From the NCBI GenBank assembly GCA_014762485.1, contig JABURU010000214.1, forward strand, positions 1-5,208: a stretch of 5,208 nt of DNA. The letters are read 5' to 3'. Source of the stretch: Gammaproteobacteria bacterium (GTDB lineage: Bacteria; Pseudomonadota; Gammaproteobacteria; Thiohalospirales; Thiohalospiraceae). Both the position numbers and the translations under genes were made by a program. The notes under the pieces are model-generated. The model was not told the DNA's origin, searched no databases, and worked only from the letters and a program-made list of their open reading frames with translations. Each line of letters opens with the position of its first letter. The stretch's first letter is position 1. Shown piece by piece: positions 1-5,208 of the stretch.

Positions 1-77
1 TTTGTTGATGGCGACGGGGCCCACCGGGATAGTCGCGAGCCTCTTCGGCGGCAGCGTCAGATGTGGATAAGAGAAAG
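1..77 (+). other. Illumina Nextera adapter read-through (not genomic)
   Basis: This stretch is synthetic library sequence left on a contig end. Bases 59-77 match the 19-nt Tn5 mosaic end AGATGTGTATAAGAGACAG at 17 of 19 positions, and 45-58 match the Nextera Read 1 tail TCGTCGGCAGCGTC at 13 of 14. Bases 37-44 (GAGCCTCT) match the i5 index TATCCTCT at 6 of 8. Bases 8-36 match the 29-nt P5 oligo at 18 positions without gaps, including a run of six at 21-26. Bases 1-7 (TTTGTTG) resemble the oligo-T spacer that precedes P5 on flow-cell primers. The parts lie in the right order with the right lengths. Most mismatches in 37-77 are T read as G, as expected of a decaying read end. Sequence comparison is from memory of the published adapters. 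Confidence 0.95.
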
Positions 78-1803
78 GGTAGAGACTTAACTGCGTGGTG
101 AGCCAGGGTCTAGAGGCACACAGCCTGACCAGTTGCGAGAGGGCCATTGGGTTTTCAATCAGCAGGGCCAGATAGGCCGAACGTGATGCGACCTTCTCCA
201 GCAAACCCAAAATACGTGCGAAGGTGATATCTGGCTGCTCACCACTACTGATCGCCGCCAGCAGCATCGGCATGATACGATTAATTCGCTTTTGCCCATT
301 TTGACTCAGCGTACGCACCGTGCGCCCAAAGCGAAACTGCTTTAATGAACGATAAGTCTCGGCCGACTCCTGGTAACCAGCGGCCTGTAAGATGGTTTCT
401 GCCTGCGAATCATCCAGCAACCCCTGCCACACGCCTCTTAGTTCTTCATCCGAGGACTCCTCCTCTGCCTGCGGTGCCTCGAATACATGCAGAAAGTGGC
501 TATGCACCGTATCCATCACGTCACGAAGTTTTTGTCGGTAGTCCAACCAGTCGGTGCAACCCATGGAGTAGGCAAGGCGGGCCTGCCCCTCTTCATCGGT
601 AGGCAACATCTGGGTCTGTTCATCCCGCCACTGCTGCAACCGGTGTTCACTATCACGCAAAAAGATATAGGCTGGAATCAATTCTTGCACGACAAACTCA
701 GGCAAAATATCGAGTTCCTGCAACAGACCTAATACGCGCAGGATACGCCGCTCCTGCAGGGCTCGTTCGTTTCCGCCCCGGATCAGCTGAAAGGCCTGGC
801 CGATAAACTCCACCTCTCGGATCCCGCCCGGTCCCAGTTTGACGTTGTCCTCCATCCCCTTACGGCTAACCTCGCGGCTGATCATCGCCTTCATCTCGCG
901 CAGGTTCTCATAGGCCCCATAATCCAGGTAGCGGCGATAGACAAATGGCCGCAACATATCCATCAACTCCTGCCCTGCCTGCATATTACCGGCAATGACT
1001 CGTGCCTTGACCATCGCGTAACGCTCCCACTCCCGGCCATGAGTCGTATAGTAGGCCTCCATTCCATCAAAGCTTAAAGCCAGCGGCCCACTATCACCAA
1101 ATGGCCGCAAACGCATGTCGACACGAAAGACAAAGCCATCAAAGGTCTGCTGATCGATGGCCTGAATGAGTCGCTGCCCCAGACGGGTAAAAAACTGTTC
1201 ATTGGCCATGGTGCGAGGGCCATCCCGAGTTTCTCCATGCTCAGGAAAGGCGAAGATCAAATCTATATCAGAGGAGTAATTCAGTTCATGGGCACCGAGC
1301 TTACCCATGCCTACCACCACCATTTGTTGTGGCTCACCCAATTCGTTACATGGCGTGCCCATCTCCTGGCACTGCCACCAGTGCAGTTTTTCCAGCGCCA
1401 GATCGACACAGGCATCGGCCAGGCTGGATAGATCCAGCATCACCTCATTTAGCTGGGCCAATCCCGCGATATCGCGCCAGGCAATACGCACCATCTCACG
1501 CCGACGAAAGCGCCTGAGCAGTTGATGTAAGGCCGACTCGTCTTCCACTTTCGTCAGTTTATCGCTCAGTGACTGGCGAATCTCTTCCTGTCCATAAGCG
1601 CGTAACAGGTCGCCGCTATTCACCAGCTCCTGCATCGCATCCGCATGGCGGACTAAGCTTTGTGCAATGAAATCACTGCTGACGATGACTTTATTCAATC
1701 CCTCTTTCAAAACAGGGCTAGTGTTGATCGACTCGAGCAATTCTGGTGGGATTTCTTCCGCTAGAGAGTGAAGTCGACTGGCTAATACTTCGGGCAATGA
1801 CAT
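78..1803 (-). CDS. glnE: Bifunctional glutamine synthetase adenylyltransferase/adenylyl-removing enzyme, N-terminal part (truncated by contig end)
   Basis: GlnE attaches AMP to glutamine synthetase when nitrogen is plentiful and removes it by phosphorolysis when nitrogen is scarce, under PII control, in the cytoplasm. About 575 genuine residues are present; the E. coli protein has about 946, so the N-terminal adenylyl-removing half is here and the C-terminal adenylylating domain is missing. Visible motifs are GMGKLG...SSDIDLIF at residues 165-184, with the metal-binding pair D179 and D181, then RVDMRLRPFG at 227-236 (D229) and GGIREVEF at 326-333. The last genuine residues (LVRLCA...TTQLSLYP) align with the family just before its conserved LLLDELLDP stretch. 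The ATG at 1803 is the only usable start: the same frame upstream reaches a TAA at 1834-1836 with no other ATG or GTG. A weak GGA lies 8 nt upstream. The frame stays open to base 1 only by chance, through adapter sequence. No convincing promoter of its own was seen in the 58 bp between the start and the upstream terminator. Confidence 0.96.
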
Positions 1804-1861
1804 AGTGTTTTTCCATAGTTCCTTGGCTCGAGGTTAACTGCCGACTTTTGAACATGCAATA

Positions 1862-1893
1862 AAAAAGCCCCGCTATTAATAGCGGGGCTTTTT
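1862..1893 (-). terminator. Intrinsic terminator of the groESL operon
   Basis: A perfect palindrome: an 11-bp GC-rich arm GCCCCGCTATT (1867-1877) pairs with AATAGCGGGGC (1878-1888), flanked by A5 (1862-1866) and T5 (1889-1893). Read on the minus strand, the hairpin is followed by six T residues, the usual rho-independent form. It lies about 90 bp after the groL stop and before glnE on the same strand, so it should end groESL transcripts. Its symmetry would let it work in both directions, but no plus-strand gene runs into it. Confidence 0.92.
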
Positions 1894-1980
1894 GTACTTG
1901 GCAGTACTTATACCCGGTAGGCTTTATACCCTGCGGATGCAGGAATGAGCCAAAAGGGTATAGGGTCAGTCGGAGTGACC
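1894..1980. repeat. Hairpin-rich spacer with three TATACCC motifs downstream of groL
   Basis: Between the groL stop and its terminator there are three copies of TATACCC: two direct at 1909-1915 and 1925-1931, offset by exactly 16 bp, and one inverted at 1956-1962. The second and third form an 8-bp inverted repeat (TATACCCT 1925-1932 with AGGGTATA 1955-1962), which encloses a small CTGC/GCAG hairpin (1931-1934 with 1939-1942). Two further hairpins flank it: GTACT/AGTAC (1894-1898 with 1903-1907) and GGTCA/TGACC (1964-1968 with 1976-1980). All this would be transcribed as the groL 3' UTR. The role is unknown; it may protect the 3' end or be a small dispersed repeat. Confidence 0.5.
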
Positions 1981-1985
1981 GGCAA

Positions 1986-3641
1986 TTACATCATGCCGCC
2001 CATGCCACCCATACCGCCCATACCACCCATGCCGTCCATCGCTGGAGCACCGTCACCGCCGTCCTTAGGAACTTCAGCAATCATGGCTTCGGTGGTGATC
2101 ATCAGGCCAGCTACCGATGCAGCATTCTGCAGGGCAGTACGAGTAACCTTGGTAGGATCCAGGATACCCATGTCGATCATGTCGCCGTACTCACCAGAGG
2201 CAGCGTTATAACCCATGTTACCGGTACCTTCTTCAACCTTGTTGACAACGACAGATGGCTCATCACCAGAGTTGGAAACGATCTGGCGCAGAGGCTCTTC
2301 CATCGCACGACAGGCAATGGAGATACCAACGTCCTGCTCGTGGTTGTCGCCGGTAACCGACTTAACGGCCTGCAGCACGCGAATCAGTGCAACACCACCA
2401 CCAGGTACTACGCCTTCCTGTACCGCTGCGCGAGTCGCGTGCAGGGCATCGTCTACGCGGTCTTTCTTCTCTTTCATCTCAACTTCAGTAGCCGCGCCAA
2501 CCTTGATTACCGCAACACCACCAGCCAGCTTGGCCACACGCTCCTGCAGTTTCTCGGTGTCATAATCGGAAGAAGAGGTTTCCATTTGTGCGCGGATTTG
2601 GGCAACACGGCCATCAATCGCGCCCTTATCACCGGAACCATCGATAACCGTAGTGCTTTCCTTGTCGATCACAACCTTTTTACAGGTACCCAGATCTTCC
2701 AGAGTTGCCTTTTCCAGTTCCAGACCAACTTCTTCGGAAATCACCACGCCACCGGTCAGAACCGCCAGATCCTGCAGCATCGCCTTACGACGCTCACCGA
2801 AGCCAGGCGCCTTAACCGCAGCAACCTTAACAATACCGCGCATGCTGTTAACAACCAGTGTCGCCAGCGCTTCGCCTTCCACGTCTTCAGCGATGATCAG
2901 CAGAGGCTTACCAGCCTTGGCTACACCTTCCAGGATCGGCAGCAATTCACGGATATTGGAGATCTTCTTGTCAAAGATCAGAATGAATGGATCTTCCAGT
3001 TCAGCAGTCATCTTTTGCTGATCGGTCACGAAGTAAGGAGACAGGTAACCACGGTCAAACTGCATGCCTTCTACCACATCCAGCTCATTTTCCAGTGCAG
3101 AACCTTCTTCAACGGTGATCACACCTTCGGTGGTCACACGTTCCATCGCATCAGCGATGATGTCACCGATGGAGGTATCGGAGTTAGCAGAAATGGTCGC
3201 AACCTGAGCGATAGACTTCTTATCATTACAAGCAGTAGACAGCTTTTGCAGCTCTTCAACCGCCGCGTGTACCGCCTTGTCGATACCGCGCTTCAGATCC
3301 ATAGGATTCATGCCGGCAGTCACAGACTTCATGCCTTCGCGGATGATCGCCTGGGCCAGAACGGTTGCCGTAGTGGTACCGTCACCGGCCACATCGTTGG
3401 TCTGTGAAGAGACTTCCTTAACCATCTGCGCACCCATGTTTTCGAACTTGTCTTCCAGCTCGACTTCACGTGCAACAGAAACACCATCTTTAGTAATGGT
3501 AGGCGCGCCGAAGCTCTTTTCCAGAACTACGTTACGGCCTTTAGGACCCAGGGTAACCTTAACGGCATTGGCCAGGATGTTTACACCATTTACCATGCGC
3601 TGTCTGGCGTCATCACCAAAACGTACGTCTTTTGCTGACAT
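1986..3641 (-). CDS. groL: Chaperonin GroEL (Hsp60)
   Basis: The 551-residue subunit forms the double seven-membered ring that encloses unfolded cytoplasmic proteins and folds them with ATP and GroES. E. coli numbering holds closely. The nucleotide motif GDGTTTAT begins at G86 with D87, and the catalytic aspartate is D398 in RVDDALHATRAA. The apical substrate and GroES-binding residues Y199, Y203, F204, L234 and L237 are present. C138 is kept, while the E. coli cysteines at 458 and 519 are Ser and Ala here. The tail ends in the usual GGM repeat (about 538-551), which makes a tandem CAT/ACC-rich repeat at the DNA level near 1992-2036. Length is normal for the family (about 548). The ATG at 3641 has a GAGG site at 3649-3652, 7 nt away. 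It lies 44 bp after groES and shares its promoter. It looks intact and functional. Confidence 0.99.
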   Translation of the reverse strand: MSAKDVRFGDDARQRMVNGVNILANAVKVTLGPKGRNVVLEKSFGAPTITKDGVSVAREVELEDKFENMGAQMVKEVSSQTNDVAGDGTTTATVLAQAIIREGMKSVTAGMNPMDLKRGIDKAVHAAVEELQKLSTACNDKKSIAQVATISANSDTSIGDIIADAMERVTTEGVITVEEGSALENELDVVEGMQFDRGYLSPYFVTDQQKMTAELEDPFILIFDKKISNIRELLPILEGVAKAGKPLLIIAEDVEGEALATLVVNSMRGIVKVAAVKAPGFGERRKAMLQDLAVLTGGVVISEEVGLELEKATLEDLGTCKKVVIDKESTTVIDGSGDKGAIDGRVAQIRAQMETSSSDYDTEKLQERVAKLAGGVAVIKVGAATEVEMKEKKDRVDDALHATRAAVQEGVVPGGGVALIRVLQAVKSVTGDNHEQDVGISIACRAMEEPLRQIVSNSGDEPSVVVNKVEEGTGNMGYNAASGEYGDMIDMGILDPTKVTRTALQNAASVAGLMITTEAMIAEVPKDGGDGAPAMDGMGGMGGMGGMGGMM

Positions 3642-3685
3642 TGTTTATCCTCTTAAAAATTCGTTAGTTACTAAATTCGAGTGGT

Positions 3686-3973
3686 TTAACCAATAACACC
3701 CATTATGTGTTCTTCGCGCATGATCAACAGCACTTCGCCATCAACCTTTACCTCAGTACCACCAAACTGCTCGAACATAACCTTGTCGCCAACCTTAACT
3801 TGCAGGGCAGCAAGGTCGCCACTGTTCATATAACGGCCGTTACCTACAGCAACCACTTCACCCTTCATAGGCTTCTCGGCAGCAGAACCAGGCAATACGA
3901 TACCACCGGCAGTGGTAGTCTCTTCTTCCATACGGCGTACGACCACTCGGTCATACAAAGGACGAATATTCAT
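3686..3973 (-). CDS. groES: Co-chaperonin GroES (Hsp10)
   Basis: The 95-residue subunit forms the seven-membered lid that caps the GroEL ring. The start NIRPLYDRVVV is typical. The mobile loop at about residues 16-32 carries the GroEL-contacting triplet I25-V26-L27 in GGIVLPGSAAEKP; residue 28 is Pro where E. coli has Thr. The core GEVVAVGNGR and KVGDKVMFEQFGG follow, and the end is EEHIMGVIG. The ATG at 3973 has a strong AAGGAG site (3982-3987) at 8-nt spacing. It is the first gene of the groESL operon, and transcription comes from the CIRCE-controlled promoter upstream. Confidence 0.99.
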   Translation of the reverse strand: MNIRPLYDRVVVRRMEEETTTAGGIVLPGSAAEKPMKGEVVAVGNGRYMNSGDLAALQVKVGDKVMFEQFGGTEVKVDGEVLLIMREEHIMGVIG

Positions 3974-3980
3974 CTTGTTT

Positions 3981-3994
3981 TCTCCTTACGGAAA
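3981..3994 (-). promoter_or_regulatory. groES ribosome binding site in a possible small hairpin
   Basis: On the minus strand UUUCC (3994-3990) can pair with GGAGA (3985-3981) across the four-base loop GUAA, a GNRA-type tetraloop. This gives a 5-bp stem with one G-U pair and hides the GGAG part of the Shine-Dalgarno sequence. The binding site itself is clear; its folding in the cell, and any temperature response, are inference. Confidence 0.45.
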
Positions 3995-4043
3995 CAGTGT
4001 TTTAAAATCAAAAAATAACAGCCAATTCTTACTGGCCAATTTT

Positions 4044-4070
4044 TTAGCACTCGATAGCATTGAGTGCTAA
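4044..4070. promoter_or_regulatory. CIRCE operator (HrcA binding site)
   Basis: TTAGCACTC (4044-4052), a 9-bp spacer, then GAGTGCTAA (4062-4070) match the CIRCE consensus at all 18 arm positions. CIRCE is bound by the repressor HrcA, whose activity depends on GroEL, so chaperonin titration by unfolded protein derepresses the operon. Here it begins on the last base of the -10 box and covers the likely transcription start, as expected for repression. hrcA itself is not in the window. Confidence 0.97.
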
Positions 4071-4097
4071 TAATAGCGGGACACTAGTTCGAGTCAA
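4070..4097 (-). promoter_or_regulatory. groESL promoter (sigma70-type)
   Basis: Read on the minus strand, TTGACT (4097-4092) and TATTAT (4075-4070) are separated by 16 bp, a near-consensus sigma70 promoter. The expected start is around 4063, inside CIRCE, giving a leader of about 90 nt before groES. The -35 box lies only 25 bp beyond the fxsA stop. Overlapping weak similarity to a heat-shock sigma32 promoter is discussed in the findings. Confidence 0.8.
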
Positions 4098-4121
4098 GGG
4101 GGTAGCGCCTAAACGCAGCCC

Positions 4122-4583
4122 TTAACGCAAACGATCGTTATCATCCCGTGAAAACTCACCCTCATAGGTACGAGGGTCGCGCGATTCTTCTGTCCTGGTA
4201 TAAGCCTGGCCGCGCATTTGGATCGTGACCGCATTACGCAGTAACGAGGTAATCAGCGCGCGGCGGAGTATCGGTACCAGCAGGATAAAACCAATGGTAT
4301 CGGTGAAAAAACCGGGAGTAAGTAACAAGGCGCCGGCTATCAATAGACCCACACCTTCCAACATTTCCAGCGCCGGCATCTGACCACTGGCCATTCCCTG
4401 ACGAGCCCGGCCCCAAGTCGACAGGCCCTGGTGACGTATCAGCGCACTACCCACTACCGCGGTAAGCACGACCAGCGCAATGGTGGGCAGTGCCCCGATC
4501 GAGCCACCGACCTGGATCAACAGATAGATCTCAAAAATCGGTACCAGTAGAAAAAGTAGAAAGAAAATAGTTAATGCTCTCAT
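4122..4583 (-). CDS. fxsA: FxsA family inner-membrane protein
   Basis: A 153-residue protein of the FxsA family; E. coli FxsA, when overproduced, relieves F-plasmid exclusion of phage T7, but its normal role is not well defined. Hydrophobic segments lie at about residues 4-25, 29-49 and 78-106, followed by a charged cytoplasmic tail. Family features seen are EIYLLIQVG, the middle RHQG...MASGQMP, the signature LLLTPGFFTDTIGFILLVP (86-104) and a tail YEGEF.RDD..R like that of E. coli. I chose the ATG at 4583 because MRAL matches the family start; an in-frame TTG at 4592 would add three residues. Neither has a good ribosome binding site. It precedes groES on the same strand, as in E. coli, but groES has its own promoter in the 148-bp gap. 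No terminator follows, so some read-through into groESL is possible. Confidence 0.93.
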   Translation of the reverse strand: MRALTIFFLLFLLVPIFEIYLLIQVGGSIGALPTIALVVLTAVVGSALIRHQGLSTWGRARQGMASGQMPALEMLEGVGLLIAGALLLTPGFFTDTIGFILLVPILRRALITSLLRNAVTIQMRGQAYTRTEESRDPRTYEGEFSRDDNDRLR

Positions 4584-4658
4584 AGTGAACAATAACTGGG
4601 GGCTAATGCGACAAAATCAAGCCTGAATCCAAATATTTCTACTGCACGTTATATTAAG

Positions 4659-4670
4659 GTAATGTTACCC
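4659..4670. promoter_or_regulatory. Small dyad in the fxsA-cutA divergent region
   Basis: GGTAA-TG-TTACC is a 5-bp inverted repeat with a 2-bp centre, in the 109-bp gap between the divergent fxsA and cutA starts, 22 bp before the cutA ATG. It could be an operator half-site pair, but one short dyad is weak evidence. I see no promoter with good -35 and -10 boxes for either gene; TATATT at 4650-4655 is a -10 candidate for cutA without a matching -35. Confidence 0.2.
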
Positions 4671-4692
4671 TTTGTTTCACATACTAATAACG

Positions 4693-5028
4693 ATGATGAG
4701 CACTCACGGTCACCAACTAATATATTGCACCTGTCCTGACGAGGAGTGCGCTGAGAATATAGCCCGCGCACTGGTAGAGGCTAAGCTGGCAGCCTGTGTC
4801 AACATTCTGCCGGCCATTCGTTCCATCTATCAGTGGCAAGGCAAGCTCGAGGATGATCCAGAGGTGTTACTCATCATCAAAAGCCGGGAGGAGCGACTGC
4901 CCGCATTACAAGAATTAATCATTTCGCTCCACCCGTATGAACTGCCCGAAGTGATTGCTGTCCCAATTACGGATGGCCACCCCAAGTATTTACAGTGGAT
5001 AGACGACAGTGTGGAGTCGAAAAAATGA
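4693..5028 (+). CDS. cutA: Divalent-cation tolerance protein CutA (CutA1)
   Basis: A 111-residue cytoplasmic protein of the CutA1 family, small trimers with a ferredoxin-like fold linked in E. coli to copper tolerance; the exact biochemical role is uncertain. Family features are CTCPDEECAENIAR (12-25), KLAACVNILP (31-40) with the conserved Cys35, SIYQWQGKLEDDPEVLLIIK (44-63) and HPYELPEVIAVPI (80-92), ending YLQWI. Length matches E. coli CutA (112). The start is uncertain: ATGs at 4693 and 4696 are in frame, and a TTG at 4672 would add seven residues. None has a clear ribosome site; AAGG at 4656-4659 is 12 nt from the TTG. I prefer 4693 because the family needs only a short lead before the first strand. 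It overlaps dsbD by 4 bp, as part of a cutA-dsbD operon also seen in E. coli. Confidence 0.94.
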   Translation: MMSTHGHQLIYCTCPDEECAENIARALVEAKLAACVNILPAIRSIYQWQGKLEDDPEVLLIIKSREERLPALQELIISLHPYELPEVIAVPITDGHPKYLQWIDDSVESKK

Positions 5029-5208
5029 TAAAAAAATGGTTATTGCTCTTATTGGCCCTGTTGGCCGGTTTTCAGGCTCAGGCCAATGAAGATGAAGAGC
5101 TGCTGGATCCAGAAGTAGCCTACAAAATTAGCGTTAAGGCGATAGATGCCAATACCATCCGCGCCAGCTGGGAGATCGCCGATGGCTATTATATGTATCG
5201 CGACAAGT
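5025..5208 (+). CDS. dsbD: Thiol:disulfide interchange protein DsbD, N-terminal fragment
   Basis: DsbD carries electrons from cytoplasmic thioredoxin across the inner membrane to periplasmic DsbC, DsbG and cytochrome c maturation proteins. Only 61 codons are inside the window. Residues 1-20 are a signal peptide: KK, a leucine-rich core, and AQA before a likely cut at A20/N21. The rest begins the periplasmic alpha domain, with LLDPEVAYKISVKAIDANTI and the family motif W-x-I-x-DGYYMYRDK (49-61). The active-site cysteines, the membrane domain and the C-terminal thioredoxin domain lie beyond the right edge. The start ATG overlaps the cutA stop (ATGA at 5025-5028), and GGAG at 5013-5016 sits 8 nt upstream, which supports translational coupling. 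The assignment rests on this short N-terminus plus the cutA neighbour. Confidence 0.9.
   Translation, partial: MIKKWLLLLLALLAGFQAQANEDEELLDPEVAYKISVKAIDANTIRASWEIADGYYMYRDK

Noticed and set aside
1..78. A frameshift, insertion-sequence edge or novel domain in glnE at its left end
   Set aside because: The loss of GlnE similarity coincides exactly with the Tn5 mosaic end and the ordered sequencing-adapter parts, so it is a library artefact and not a biological junction.
345..732. Short plus-strand open frames of 81-85 codons opposite glnE
   Set aside because: They overlap each other and the well-supported glnE coding frame, and their translations look like random antisense sequence.
1992..2036. 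Tandem CAT/ACC-rich repeat that might suggest a microsatellite or CRISPR-like array
   Set aside because: It is the coding sequence for the GGM repeats at the GroEL C-terminus, with units too short and no spacers.
1945..2211. Plus-strand open frame with a PPMPPIPP proline/methionine repeat
   Set aside because: The repeat is the antisense reading of the GroEL GGM tail, not a separate proline-rich protein.
2340..3407. A 355-codon open frame on the plus strand, opposite groL
   Set aside because: It lies wholly antisense to a clear, conserved groL. Its composition (rich in His, Arg, Asn, Gln) is what the groL codon pattern gives when read backwards, and it shows no family motif or ribosome site.
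4592..4620. A fxsA promoter with TTGATT (4620-4615) as -35
   Set aside because: At 17-bp spacing the -10 would be AGTTAT, matching only half the consensus, and the start would fall at or after the initiation codon.

Overview
The window is a chromosomal segment from a gammaproteobacterium. The gene set, the residue-level match to enterobacterial-type families and the order dsbD-cutA / fxsA-groES-groL all point there, since the same neighbours flank groSL in E. coli. It is not a close E. coli relative: the groESL promoter carries a perfect CIRCE operator, so this organism probably uses HrcA repression, which E. coli lacks. Base composition is moderate, and everything from base 78 to 5208 looks like one coherent genome.

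Layout from left to right. Bases 1-77 are not genomic: they match, with errors, the Illumina P5 / i5 index / Nextera Read 1 adapter ending in the Tn5 mosaic end. The genuine sequence is therefore a contig end starting at about base 78. Bases 78-1803 (minus) hold the N-terminal 575 or so codons of glnE, cut off by that contig end. Bases 1804-1985 are intergenic, with a 32-bp perfectly palindromic intrinsic terminator and three copies of a TATACCC motif in small hairpins. Bases 1986-3641 (minus) are groL and 3686-3973 (minus) are groES, an operon driven by a sigma70-type promoter and CIRCE at 4044-4097. Bases 4122-4583 (minus) are fxsA. A divergent intergenic region follows, then cutA (4693-5028, plus). 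Its stop overlaps the start of dsbD (5025 onward), which runs off the right edge.

Functionally this is a housekeeping and stress neighbourhood. GroES/GroEL form the main chaperonin, repressed through CIRCE. FxsA is a small inner-membrane protein. CutA and DsbD are translationally coupled and concern metal tolerance and periplasmic thiol reduction. GlnE adjusts glutamine synthetase activity to nitrogen status. I found no undescribed system and no mobile element, CRISPR array or RNA gene. The most useful observations are the unremoved adapter at the left end, the CIRCE/promoter arrangement, a possible ribosome-site hairpin in the groES leader, and the structured groL-glnE spacer.
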